64,000 nucleotides of DNA from positions 120,594-184,593 of the forward strand of contig NZ_PSNX01000008.1 of the NCBI RefSeq assembly GCF_002930615.1. The letters are read 5' to 3'. The notes beneath the pieces are model-generated. The model did not search any database, had not been told where the DNA came from, and saw only the letters and a list, made by a program, of their open reading frames with translations. The position numbers were made by a program, and so were the translations under genes. This DNA is from Caldimonas caldifontis (GTDB lineage: Bacteria > Pseudomonadota > Gammaproteobacteria > Burkholderiales > Burkholderiaceae_C). This document shows, piece after piece, positions 51,303-59,482 of the stretch. The stretch's first letter is position 1. The number at the start of each line of letters is the position of its first letter.

Positions 51303-53603
51303 GTGACCAAAGCCACCCGCTGGGCCTGGATCCTGTCCATCGTGGCCCTGTCCGGCGCCAGCCTGGTGGTGATGTTCCTGCTCGCCCTGGCCACCGACAA
51401 CCGGCGCGTGTTCGAGCAGCACTACGGCTGGCTGCTGGCGCTCAACATGCTGATCGCCGCGGTGCTGGTGCTGGTCATTGCCGTCGCCGGCGTGCGCCTG
51501 GCCGTGCGCCTGCGCCGCGGCAAGTTCGGCTCGCGGCTGCTGGCCAAGCTGGCGGGCATCTTCGCGCTGGTGGGCGTGATCCCGGGGCTGCTGCTCTACA
51601 CCGTCAGCTACCAGTTCGTGGCCAACAGCATCGACTCCTGGTTCGATGTGGAGGTGGAAGGCGCCCTGGATGCCGGGCTCAACCTGGGGCGGGTCACGCT
51701 GGACACCCTGGTCAACGACTTCGCCACCAAGACCCGAGTGGCCGCCGACCGCCTGGCCGATGCCGGCTCGAACGTGAGCGGCCTCACCCTGGAGCGCCTG
51801 CGCGACCAGCTGGCCGCCGAGGAGGCCGCCCTGCTCGACACCTCGGGGCAGATCCTCGTGAGTGCGGGCCTCGCGCGCGACGCGCTCGCGCCCGAGCGTC
51901 CCCCGGCGGCGCTGCTGCGCCAGGCGCGCACCCAGCGCATCGCCACCCAGCTCGAGGGCCTGGACGAGGATGCCGGCGTGCCCCGCATCCGGGCGGTGGC
52001 CTATGTCTCCACCTTCGGTTTTCGCCTCACCCCCGAAGACCGCTACCTGCAGATGACCCAGCGGCTGCCGAGCACGCTGGCGGCCAATGCGCTGGCCGTG
52101 CAGAACGCCTACCGCGAATACCAGCAACGCGCCCTGGCCCGGGAGGGCCTCAAGCGCATGTACCTGGGCACGCTCACCCTGGCCCTGGTGCTCACCGTGT
52201 TCGGCGGCATCCTTCTCGCCGTGGCCCTGGGCAACCAGCTCGCGCGCCCGCTGCTGCTGCTCGCCGAAGGCGTGCGCCAGGTGGCCCGTGGTGACCTCAC
52301 CCCCAAGCCGGTCTTCACCTCCCGCGACGAGCTGGGCGGCCTCACCCGCTCCTTTGCCGACATGACCCAGCAGCTGGCCGAAGCCCGGGCGCTCGTCCAG
52401 CACAGCCTGAGCGAGCTCGAAGGAGCCAAGACCAACCTCCAGACCATCCTCGACAACCTCACGGCCGGCGTCATCGTCTTCGGCGCCGATGGCCGCATCG
52501 ACTCGGTGAACCCGGGCGCCACGCGCATCCTGCGCCTGCCCCTGGGCGCCTACCGTGGCCGGCCGCTCGTCGAGGTGCCGGGCCTGGCCGACTTCGCCCA
52601 GGCCATCGAGCGCCAGTTCGACCTGCACGCCGCCGGCAACGAGGGTGGCGAACGCGACCACTGGCAGCAGTCCTTCGAGCTGCCGGTCGAACCCGACGCG
52701 GCAGGCAGCGAACGCGAGCCCATGACCCTGCTCATGCGCGGCGCCTGGCTGCCGCAGCAAGCCCGACTCATCGTCTTCGACGACATCACCGAGGTCATGT
52801 CGGCCCAGCGTTCCATCGCCTGGGGCGAGGTGGCCCGCCGCCTGGCGCACGAGATCAAGAACCCGCTCACCCCCATCCAGCTCTCGGCCGAGCGGCTGCA
52901 GCACAAGCTCGAGCCCAAGCTCGACGAGCCCGACCGGCAGCTGCTGGCCAAGTCGGTGAGCACCATCGTCAGCCAGGTGGGAAGCATGAAGCAGCTCGTC
53001 AACGAGTTCCGCGACTATGCCCGCCTGCCCTCGGCCCAGCTGCGTGCCATCGACCTCAATGCCCTGGTGACCGAAGTGCTTGCGCTCTACGGCAGCGTCC
53101 AGGAAGAAGGCCGTCTGCAGGTGGACCTGGCCGTCGACCTGCCCCTCATCGAGGGCGACGCCACCCAGCTGCGCCAGGTCATCCACAACCTGCTGCAGAA
53201 CGCACTCGACGCCGTGGCCGACCGGCCAGGCGGGCTGGTGCGCGTGCATACCGAAGTGGCGCGGCATGAAACGGGCGAACCGCGCTCGGTGCGTCTGGTC
53301 GTGGCCGACAATGGGCCCGGCTTCCTCGACAAGGTGCTCAAGCGCGCCTTCGAGCCCTACGTCACCACCAAGGCCAAGGGCACCGGCCTGGGCCTGGCAG
53401 TGGTGAAGAAGATCTGCGACGAACACGCCGCCCGCATCCGCCTGACCAACCTCACCAGCTCCGAAGGACTGGGCGGCGAGCAGCGGGGGAAGAACCCCGA
53501 GGTGAGGGGCGCGCAAGTTTCGATATCATTTTCGCGGTTTGCACCCGCGCAACACGACGGACGAGACGACGCCGCAACCCGAGTCGCCCGCCCAGGGACC
53601 TGA
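51303..53603 (+). CDS. NtrY-like sensor histidine kinase
   Basis: 766 residues from GTG 51303. Four membrane helices: ILSIVALSGASLVVMFLLAL, MLIAAVLVLVIAVAGVRLAV, LAGIFALVGVIPGLLLYTV and, after a periplasmic domain, LTLALVLTVFGGILLAVALG. A HAMP domain (LLLAEGVRQVARGDLTPKP), a PAS domain (about 385-500; TNLQTILDNLTAGVIVFGADG), HisKA with phospho-accepting His516 (RRLAHEIKNPLTPIQL) and HATPase with NLLQNALDAV, VADNGPGF and GTGLGLAVVKK follow. The regulator gene starts 8 bases after it. NtrY-type kinases respond to nitrogen or redox state in proteobacteria. Confidence 0.93.
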   Translation: MTKATRWAWILSIVALSGASLVVMFLLALATDNRRVFEQHYGWLLALNMLIAAVLVLVIAVAGVRLAVRLRRGKFGSRLLAKLAGIFALVGVIPGLLLYTVSYQFVANSIDSWFDVEVEGALDAGLNLGRVTLDTLVNDFATKTRVAADRLADAGSNVSGLTLERLRDQLAAEEAALLDTSGQILVSAGLARDALAPERPPAALLRQARTQRIATQLEGLDEDAGVPRIRAVAYVSTFGFRLTPEDRYLQMTQRLPSTLAANALAVQNAYREYQQRALAREGLKRMYLGTLTLALVLTVFGGILLAVALGNQLARPLLLLAEGVRQVARGDLTPKPVFTSRDELGGLTRSFADMTQQLAEARALVQHSLSELEGAKTNLQTILDNLTAGVIVFGADGRIDSVNPGATRILRLPLGAYRGRPLVEVPGLADFAQAIERQFDLHAAGNEGGERDHWQQSFELPVEPDAAGSEREPMTLLMRGAWLPQQARLIVFDDITEVMSAQRSIAWGEVARRLAHEIKNPLTPIQLSAERLQHKLEPKLDEPDRQLLAKSVSTIVSQVGSMKQLVNEFRDYARLPSAQLRAIDLNALVTEVLALYGSVQEEGRLQVDLAVDLPLIEGDATQLRQVIHNLLQNALDAVADRPGGLVRVHTEVARHETGEPRSVRLVVADNGPGFLDKVLKRAFEPYVTTKAKGTGLGLAVVKKICDEHAARIRLTNLTSSEGLGGEQRGKNPEVRGAQVSISFSRFAPAQHDGRDDAATRVARPGT

Positions 53604-53611
53604 CGTACCGC

Positions 53612-54301
53612 ATGGCCACCATACTTGTAGTTGACGACGAGCTCGGCATCCGCGCCCTGTTGTCGGAGATCCTCGCAGACGAGGGGCACACCGTTGAACT
53701 GGCGGAAAACGCCGCCCAGGCGCGTGCCCTGCGCGAGCAGTTCCAGCCCGACCTCGTGCTCCTCGACATCTGGATGCCCGATGTCGATGGCATCACCCTG
53801 CTCAAGGAGTGGGGCGCAACGGGCCAGCTCACCATGCCGGTGATCATGATGTCAGGCCACGGCACCATCGACACCGCGGTGGAAGCCACCAAACACGGTG
53901 CGATGGCCTTCCTCGAAAAGCCCATCACCCTGCAGAAGCTCCTGCGCGCCGTCGAGCAGGGCCTGGCCCGCCAGGCGCCCCGGCCGGCGGGCAACGGTCT
54001 GACCAGTGCGGCGGTGGTGAGGGAACTGAACGCCGAGCCGCACAGCCATCACGGCAGCCTCCCTATCCCGCACCCCGTGGCCCTGGGCCCGCAAGCCGAG
54101 CAGGTCTTCGTCCTCGACCGCCCCCTGCGCGAAGCGCGCGACGCCTTCGAGAAGGCCTACTTCGAATTCCACCTCGCCAAGGAACACGGCAGCATGACCC
54201 GCGTGGCCGAGAAGACCGGCCTGGAACGCACCCACCTGTACCGCAAGCTCAAGCAGCTCGGCGTCGATCTCACCCGCAACAAGCGCGCTGGCGGCAACTG
54301 A
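53612..54301 (+). CDS. NtrX-like response regulator without AAA+ domain
   Basis: 229 residues. Receiver domain about 1-120 with the acidic pocket (VVDDE), phosphorylated Asp52 (VLLDIWMPD) and Lys in EKPITL; then a linker and a C-terminal Fis-type helix-turn-helix (KEHGSMTRVAEKTGLERTHLYRKLKQLGVD). The central sigma54-interacting AAA+ ATPase of true NtrX/NtrC (about 240 residues) is missing, so it cannot open sigma54 promoters in the standard way and probably acts as a sigma70-type activator or repressor. This short form is common in Burkholderiales next to NtrY-like kinases. The tRNA-Phe gene follows 44 bases later. Confidence 0.9.
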   Translation: MATILVVDDELGIRALLSEILADEGHTVELAENAAQARALREQFQPDLVLLDIWMPDVDGITLLKEWGATGQLTMPVIMMSGHGTIDTAVEATKHGAMAFLEKPITLQKLLRAVEQGLARQAPRPAGNGLTSAAVVRELNAEPHSHHGSLPIPHPVALGPQAEQVFVLDRPLREARDAFEKAYFEFHLAKEHGSMTRVAEKTGLERTHLYRKLKQLGVDLTRNKRAGGN

Positions 54302-54327
54302 CGCACTGGACGCGCCCGAAATCCTGC

Positions 54328-54333
54328 TATAAT
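54328..54333 (+). promoter_or_regulatory. -10 box of the tRNA-Phe promoter
   Basis: TATAAT, exact consensus, 12 bases before the mature 5' end of the tRNA. The -35 region (CTGGAC around 54306-54311) is weak. Confidence 0.7.
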
Positions 54334-54345
54334 CTTCGTCTTTCT

Positions 54346-54421
54346 GGCCAAGTAGCTCAGTTGGTAGAGCAGCGGATTGAAAATCCGCGTGTCGGTGGTT
54401 CGATTCCGCCCTTGGCCACCA
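54346..54421 (+). tRNA. tRNA-Phe (GAA)
   Basis: 76 nucleotides with encoded CCA. Acceptor arms GGCCAAG and CTTGGCC pair perfectly; D-arm GCTC...GAGC with AGTTGGTAGA loop; anticodon stem GCGGA/TCCGC with loop TTGAAAA and anticodon GAA; T-arm GGTGG/CCGCC-type with TTCGATT. Own promoter upstream and an intrinsic terminator downstream. tRNA 3' ends are frequent integration sites, and the DNA beyond it looks accessory. Confidence 0.97.
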
Positions 54422-54429
54422 CCGTTCGA

Positions 54430-54457
54430 CGCCCAACCTCTATCGGTTGGGCGTTTT
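54430..54457 (+). terminator. Rho-independent terminator of tRNA-Phe
   Basis: CGCCCAACC (54430-54438), six-base loop, GGTTGGGCG (54445-54453), then TTTTCGTTT. Perfect nine-base stem. Confidence 0.93.
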
Positions 54458-54728
54458 CGTTTCTACCTTTCGCGACGCCACGCGGGGTTCGGCGCCGTTC
54501 TGCGTGTGCCACGACGCGGTGTCTTGGGGCCCGGAAGCCACCCGGTTGGACTCTCTTTCGCTCTCCGTTCTCTCAAAACCCGCGCCAACTTCTTCGCCGG
54601 AGCACACGCAGACGGCCTTGTGCGTCAACGCTTTGCACGTGCGTCACGGCGATCGGTTGTCCATCGCGCCCGCATTGGCAGTCCTCGACATGTCGAATGT
54701 CAAGCTGATGGCGTCCGGGGGTAGCTCC
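54458..54728. other. intergenic stretch without a convincing gene
   Basis: Together with the terminator this leaves about 300 bases between tRNA-Phe and the DUF6544-like gene. Open frames on both strands lack recognisable protein sequence. It holds one copy of an 18-bp near-repeat (54633-54650) and a perfect 12-bp palindrome TCGACATGTCGA (54685-54696). It is the likely boundary between core and accessory DNA. Confidence 0.5.
54633..54650. repeat. direct repeat copy A flanking the nitroreductase/DUF6544 pair
   Basis: TTGCACGTGCGTCACGGC, matching 17 of 18 bases with copy B at 56648-56665; weaker similarity (GGT-GTC-ATCGCGC) continues for about 20 bases in both copies. Each copy lies just beyond the stop of a minus-strand gene. 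Confidence 0.55.
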
Positions 54729-55574
54729 CTACTGGTGATACCTCAGATCGGTGATCGTCCCTCGCCAGTACGGCTTGCGACCCTGCGGCGTGAGCCAAGC
54801 CACTTCGCCCTGAACCGGGATCAGCATCCCGTCGCGCCGCTGGTAGTCGAACATGCGGCCTTCCCAGGGCATGGGCACGATCCGATCGCCATCGGCAAAG
54901 CCACGATCCTCGGCACGGATCGTCTCGATCAGCCCGTTATCGCCGAAATGAAAGGTCATGGTCAGCCGCACGTCCCCGTCGACCAACGTGGCGCGTGCGC
55001 TGCGCTCGTCGATCGGTTCCCATTGCATGCCCTGGCTGGGCAACAGTGCGGTCGGATACCAGGCGGCTTCAGCCATGTAGCGCATCAGTTCACCGCGTGC
55101 GACCTCGCCGCGGTCGCGTAGATTCACCAACGTGAACACGCCCAGGATGGCGGGCTCGAGGATCCCCTCGCCATCGACGTAAGCGTCGTGCACGTGGACG
55201 GCCAGTCCAGGGGCCATCGTCACCCGCCCGTCCCACACGAAGCCGGGGCGGCGCGTGACCACACGTTGGCGTGACGTGAAGGGCTTCCACTGTCCGGAGT
55301 CCAGCTTCATGTTGAAGGTGCCAGCGTGCACGACGTCGGCTGCGCGGATGATCGGGGTTCCAGGTGGCAGGGCTTGGCGCAGGTGGCGCGCGACGGGCGC
55401 AGGAAGCTGATCCAGCTCGCGAGGATCGAAACGTTCAGGCGGCAGGGACTGACGCGCGGTTTCCAGGCGATCCAGGAGTGCCTGCGTCTTCTGGCTCCAG
55501 CGCCACTGGCCCCAGCCCCAAAATCCGATGGCCACGACCAGCAGGGCGGTCAACCCGAGTAGTACCCACTTCAT
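54729..55574 (-). CDS. DUF6544-like membrane-anchored protein
   Basis: 281 residues. N-terminal membrane helix WVLLGLTALLVVAIGFWGWG, then a soluble domain exposed to the periplasm or remaining cytosolic. Features include PAPVARHLRQALPPGTPII, the GTFNMKLDSGQWKPFTSRQR strand pattern, RGELMRYMAEAAWYPTALLP and FHFGDNGLIETIRAEDRGFA; this layout recalls the DUF6544 family, whose function is unknown. It is downstream of the nitroreductase gene (24-base gap), forming a two-gene operon. Composition is less GC-rich than the core genes. Confidence 0.7.
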   Translation of the reverse strand: MKWVLLGLTALLVVAIGFWGWGQWRWSQKTQALLDRLETARQSLPPERFDPRELDQLPAPVARHLRQALPPGTPIIRAADVVHAGTFNMKLDSGQWKPFTSRQRVVTRRPGFVWDGRVTMAPGLAVHVHDAYVDGEGILEPAILGVFTLVNLRDRGEVARGELMRYMAEAAWYPTALLPSQGMQWEPIDERSARATLVDGDVRLTMTFHFGDNGLIETIRAEDRGFADGDRIVPMPWEGRMFDYQRRDGMLIPVQGEVAWLTPQGRKPYWRGTITDLRYHQ

Positions 55575-55598
55575 ACGATCCCCTTGGCCAACGACGTC

Positions 55599-56552
55599 TC
55601 ACGCCGACATCTCGATCACCGCATCCACTTTGCGCCTTGGGGTCGCTGGGGCCGCACTGACCGGATGGCCCCAGCGCATCAACAGCTGGGGGTAGGCCTC
55701 TGTGCCAAGCAACGAGCGCAGACGTTCCCGCAGCGGGGCGACCTGGATGGGTTGGTTGAGATACGACGCTTGTAATCCATGCCGACAACCCGTGAGAAGA
55801 GCGCGCTGCAACGCTTGGCCAGCCCGCAGCCAGGCGGCCGTGTCGTCCTCGGCGGTCGTCAGAACCGTCAGCCACGGCGAGCCCAGAAGGAGTTGCTGGT
55901 CCTTGGCGGCGACTCCATCACCCATGTCGAAAGTGCGTACGACGGCTTGCGCGATGGGTGCTGCTAGGGTGGGTACGCTCAGCCCGTCACCCTGGCGTCG
56001 CGGATGCATCCACAGTGCCAATTCGCGCCGCCAGCGCGGGTCGTCCCACTGCATACGGTCGCCCTCGGCCACCAGTGAGCCGGCCTCGAGGCGCTTTGTA
56101 TCGACCAGCGTGAATAACTGGCCACCCTCGGCTTCGGTTGCCGTTGCGATACTGGCCCTGATCTCGGTCGCCACCTCGCGTGCCTCGAACGCCTTGCGGT
56201 AAGTGCGGCGTTGTTCGATGAACGACGCCAGGGCGGCGAGTTCCGCGTCGGGAGGGTCGCTGGTCACCTCGACCCGGGCCAGCCAATCTCCATCGCCCGA
56301 ATCGGGCAACACCCGTACCCGCGCGCCTTGGCCTAAGGCGGCAATGGCCACCCGCAAGGTCATCAAAGCCGCGCCACAGCTGATCGTGAGTTCACGGTCG
56401 AACGGGTCGTTGACCGGCAAGGCGCGGGTGCGGTCGGCCAGCAGATCGATCGTCGATGCCGACGTTCGAAACCGCCACGGCTGGGTGTTATGGCTCGAAG
56501 GGGCATATATGACCCGTTGCACGAGAGATTTGACGGTCTCGATGGTGAGCAT
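55599..56552 (-). CDS. Acg-type nitroreductase family protein
   Basis: 317 residues from ATG 56552 (GGAG 9 bases upstream; a GTG four codons earlier is possible). Opening VKSLVQRVIYAPSSHNTQPWRF is the FMN-binding start of nitroreductases, followed by NDPFDRELTISCGAALMTLRVA and EQRRTYRKAFEAREV; the C-terminal half has AWLRAGQALQRALLTGCRHGL and RWGHPV. It resembles the Acg family (Rv2032-like) of double-domain nitroreductases that may bind and store FMN rather than reduce nitro groups. It is in an operon with the DUF6544-like gene. Confidence 0.82.
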   Translation of the reverse strand: MLTIETVKSLVQRVIYAPSSHNTQPWRFRTSASTIDLLADRTRALPVNDPFDRELTISCGAALMTLRVAIAALGQGARVRVLPDSGDGDWLARVEVTSDPPDAELAALASFIEQRRTYRKAFEAREVATEIRASIATATEAEGGQLFTLVDTKRLEAGSLVAEGDRMQWDDPRWRRELALWMHPRRQGDGLSVPTLAAPIAQAVVRTFDMGDGVAAKDQQLLLGSPWLTVLTTAEDDTAAWLRAGQALQRALLTGCRHGLQASYLNQPIQVAPLRERLRSLLGTEAYPQLLMRWGHPVSAAPATPRRKVDAVIEMSA

Positions 56553-56647
56553 GGCCGACTCCACGATGGACGACTTCTGGAAATTATCGTGATAGTGTGA
56601 CAGCAGCTGCGCCAGCGTCTATGCGGGTGGCCTTTCGTTGCCGTGGC

Positions 56648-56665
56648 TTGCACGTGCGTCATGGC
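56648..56665. repeat. direct repeat copy B
   Basis: TTGCACGTGCGTCATGGC, the partner of 54633-54650 (one mismatch). The copies are 2015 bases apart and in the same orientation, bracketing the DUF6544-like and nitroreductase genes. Confidence 0.55.
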
Positions 56666-56700
56666 CATTGATGGTCTATCGCGCGTCGATGACCAGGGCA

Positions 56701-57642
56701 TCAGGCCGGCGCAGGACTCGATGCCGCCGCGCAGGGCAGGGCGTACAAGCCCGAGCGCCGCTGCGTGACCACGAGGGTTCGGTAGGCACGCAACGGCTCA
56801 GCGTGCTTCTTCCCTTTGAACACGTCGATGGGCTTCTGACTAGTGAGCTGCGCGCGGCCCATGACCTGCTCGGACGTCCGGGGCTCGCCCTTGAATGACC
56901 ACAGCGCCCGGAAGACGGCCGCCTGCCCGTCCGTGCAGAGGATTGGGCGCCCTTCCTCGCCGGGCAGCGTCACCCACTTGAAGTCGGCCGAGAAAGGCCC
57001 GTGGACCGGCATCGCCGGATCTACCGCCTGCGCCGAGCCCTGCCCACCAGGCGCGCCGATGAACGAGATGCCTCCACCGTAGAAGGCAAACCGATCCTCC
57101 AGCGCCAGCCACTCCACGCCCGCTCCGAAGGGCGCGCCGCGCGTCTCGCGGGGCTTCGGCGTGATCACCCGGATGTCGCCACCGGCCACGCGCACCCGGT
57201 CCAGCAGCGCCGGCTCGCGCCACAGACGAACGATGTCGCGTGCGAGCAGCACCGGCGAGCGCCGTGAGTCCCCCAGCCGCCACACGCCACCGCCGAGATC
57301 GTCGATGCCATCGCGGCTCTCGATCTGCAGCGCGAGGCGCAGCTTCTGGCGCAGCCAGTCCTCGTCCAGCACCAGCGCGGCCACGTCGTCGGCCGCGACC
57401 GACACCGGACCGCACTCCGGGCAATGGCAGGTGCGGCTCCCGCGACCGTCACCCCAGACCTGCGCTCGGTGCTGCTGGCAGTACGGGCAGAGCACGAATC
57501 GCTGGTCCAGTGCAGCCGGTCGTACTGCGCGCCCCAGCGCAGGCAAGACGCTGATGTCGCGGGGTGACAGCGATGCGTGCAGCACCGGCGTGCCGCCCGC
57601 GAACAGACGGCACACCAGGGCCCAGGCGTCGTGCGCCGCCAC
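56701..57642 (-). CDS. zinc-ribbon protein of unknown function
   Basis: 313 residues from GTG 57642, three bases after the stop of the 413-residue gene, so translation is coupled. A four-cysteine zinc ribbon is visible: CPYC at residues 52-55 and CHCPEC ending at 77 (Cys74, Cys77). Before it is a helical segment (AWALVCRLFAGGTPVLHASL), after it a large domain with no recognised motif (GGGVWRLGDSRRSPVLLARDIVRLW, FIGAPGGQGSAQAVDP, LCTDGQAAVFRALWSFKGEP). Zinc ribbons of this kind often bind nucleic acid. It belongs to the four-gene divergent locus with the XRE regulator and ImmA/IrrE peptidase. Confidence 0.7.
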   Translation of the reverse strand: MAAHDAWALVCRLFAGGTPVLHASLSPRDISVLPALGRAVRPAALDQRFVLCPYCQQHRAQVWGDGRGSRTCHCPECGPVSVAADDVAALVLDEDWLRQKLRLALQIESRDGIDDLGGGVWRLGDSRRSPVLLARDIVRLWREPALLDRVRVAGGDIRVITPKPRETRGAPFGAGVEWLALEDRFAFYGGGISFIGAPGGQGSAQAVDPAMPVHGPFSADFKWVTLPGEEGRPILCTDGQAAVFRALWSFKGEPRTSEQVMGRAQLTSQKPIDVFKGKKHAEPLRAYRTLVVTQRRSGLYALPCAAASSPAPA

Positions 57643-57645
57643 CGG

Positions 57646-58887
57646 TCAGTCCTCGTACACCGGCTGCTGGTTCACCGTACCGGCCTCCGGCGGCGCCTCC
57701 TGGGCGCTGAGCGTCTGCCCTGCCTGCAGGATGCCCAGATCGACGAGGTAGCCCTCCAGCTTCGCCTGCAGCGCCGCGTCGAACTTGTGCAGGTTCAGGC
57801 GACCGCGACGCGTCACCTCCACCGTGATCACCTTCGAGCGCGACCTGCCGAGTTCGGGCGGGTAGTACAGATTGATGCGCGCCGCCGTGACCAACCAGCC
57901 GCGGGCCAGCGGGTCCTCGCCGGGGAAGGCATCCTGCAGCAGTTCGGTGACGCACCGCTGCTCGCTGGACGCCATCGCCGTGCAGTCCAGCTTCAGGGCG
58001 GTATCCGGACTCAGTACCGAGATCGACTTCACCTGGAGGGCGGCAAAGCCGTCCGCCACGGCCTTGGGCACGTCGAAGCCCAGGCGCAGAACCGACAGGT
58101 CCAGCGTCGGCGGCTTGATCCGGTGCGGCTCCACCTTGACGCCCAACAGGTGCTCGGCAAACGCATCGACCAGCATCTGGTGGTACTTCGCGCCGCCCCG
58201 GACCAGGGTGCGCACCACGCCGGTGGCGACGGCGTACTCCAGCACCATGTGGATGTTCGGGTTGCCGACGCGGCGCATGAGGGTCGCGCCTTCGAACTCC
58301 AGGCGCAGCATGGCCAGATCCTTGACGTGGACCGTCAGCAGGAAGACGCCGGGGCTGCGCTCGACCACGTAGGCCGCGCTGCCGTCGCCGCACTGCAACT
58401 CGCGCTGGTAGAACGCCGAGATCGCCTGCCGCAGGCCTGCCAGGTCGGCATCCGAGGTGCGCGGCTGGCGCTTCACCCCGAGGTCGTGCTGCTGCGCCTG
58501 CGTACCGTTGCGCTCCAGGTAGTCGAACTCGCAGGCGCGCTCGAACAGGTCCGGGTGGTTCGCGTACAGCCAGAACGAGCGATGGACATCGCTCTGGCAG
58601 GCGACCAAGCCCATCAGGGCGGCACCGTCGCCAGCTGCGGCCTGGAACAAGGCCTGCTTGCCGGCGCCGTCACCGAGCTGGACGCTGGCCATCAAGTTGC
58701 CGATCAGGCGATCTCGGGCGGGAACGTCCGCCCAAGCGCGGATGGCGTCCACCAGCGCCTGCGAGGCCGGCGGCGTGTCATCCCAGGCGAAGTCATCGGG
58801 CATCGCCAGGCCGTGGCCCGTCAGGAAGTTCCGCAGCGCGGTGTCCACCGGCAGCTCAAGCAGCACGTCGACAAAGGTCTTCTTCAT
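57646..58887 (-). CDS. uncharacterised 413-residue protein of the XRE/ImmA locus
   Basis: No known family recognised. It begins KKTFVDVLLELPVDTALRNF with a good AAGGACC ribosome-binding site. It is soluble, with alternating helical segments (LIGNLMASVQLGDGAGKQAL, AGLRQAISAFYQRELQCGDG) and a strand-rich centre (VFLLTVHVKDLAMLRLEFEG, IHMVLEYAVATGVVRTLVRG, KVITVEVTRRGRLNLHKFD). No ATPase, nuclease or membrane signature is visible. It is the first gene of an operon with the zinc-ribbon gene and is divergent from the XRE-ImmA operon, suggesting joint regulation. Confidence 0.72.
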   Translation of the reverse strand: MKKTFVDVLLELPVDTALRNFLTGHGLAMPDDFAWDDTPPASQALVDAIRAWADVPARDRLIGNLMASVQLGDGAGKQALFQAAAGDGAALMGLVACQSDVHRSFWLYANHPDLFERACEFDYLERNGTQAQQHDLGVKRQPRTSDADLAGLRQAISAFYQRELQCGDGSAAYVVERSPGVFLLTVHVKDLAMLRLEFEGATLMRRVGNPNIHMVLEYAVATGVVRTLVRGGAKYHQMLVDAFAEHLLGVKVEPHRIKPPTLDLSVLRLGFDVPKAVADGFAALQVKSISVLSPDTALKLDCTAMASSEQRCVTELLQDAFPGEDPLARGWLVTAARINLYYPPELGRSRSKVITVEVTRRGRLNLHKFDAALQAKLEGYLVDLGILQAGQTLSAQEAPPEAGTVNQQPVYED

Positions 58888-59134
58888 CTTCTCGGTCCTT
58901 TCCGAAGGAGCGTCGGAGGTCTGCGGACCGATGAGGCGGGTGCGCGAGCCGGCGACTGCGGGTTACTGAACAATGTTCCCGCCGTAGTAAAGCAGCGAGA
59001 TACAGCGTGATTCTGTCCCGCTCATTTCTGCTTGTCAATCAACAGGGCACATCTAGCGCTCTTTGGTATCTCGTGGCTATACTGGCGGTCTTGGTTTCAC
59101 ACACTGACTGTTCATTTGAGACGGGGACATCGCC
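58888..59134. promoter_or_regulatory. divergent control region of the XRE/ImmA locus
   Basis: Contains the inverted repeat GAACA-A-TGTTC (58968-58978), close to the 413-residue gene, and on the plus strand a -10-like TATACT (59078-59083) before the XRE gene. Two similar heptamers TTGGTATC and TTGGTTTC lie on either side of it (from 59063 and 59091). Any of these could be the XRE operator. GC content falls in this stretch. Confidence 0.4.
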
Positions 59135-59482
59135 ATGGCTTCGGCGTTTGGATTACGCCTGCGGCGCTTGCGCGAGGCGAAGAAGCTGACCTTGCAGCAA
59201 GTGGCCGACGCGGTCGGCTGCACCAAGGCCTACATCTGGGAACTGGAGATGAAGGAGGGGCAACGTCCCTCGGCCGAACGGGTTCACGCGCTGGCCAAGG
59301 TGCTGGGCGTGACGATGGAGGACGTGATGGGCGACACCCTGGACAAGGTGCCCCAGGCCAGCCCCGAGGACGTCCAGTTCTTCCGCGAGTACGCCGGCAT
59401 GACGGACGAGGAGAAGCAGCGCTACCGGCAAGCGCTCGATCTGATGTTCGGGTCGCGCAAAGACGAGGCCGGCAAGGCGTGA
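59135..59482 (+). CDS. XRE family transcriptional regulator
   Basis: 115 residues. N-terminal helix-turn-helix FGLRLRRLREAKKLTLQQVADAVGCTKAYIWELE, followed by the usual RPSAERVHALAKVLGVTMEDVMG; the C-terminal 45 residues contain an acidic helix ASPEDVQFFREYAGMTDEEKQ. The gene is coupled by a 4-base overlap to an ImmA/IrrE peptidase gene, the classical pairing in which the peptidase cleaves or relieves the repressor. It most likely represses its own promoter and the divergent operon. Confidence 0.92.
   Translation: MASAFGLRLRRLREAKKLTLQQVADAVGCTKAYIWELEMKEGQRPSAERVHALAKVLGVTMEDVMGDTLDKVPQASPEDVQFFREYAGMTDEEKQRYRQALDLMFGSRKDEAGKA

Noticed and set aside
54447..55121. Plus-strand frame after the tRNA terminator
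   Set aside because: Runs antisense into the DUF6544-like gene; the unique part has no protein character.
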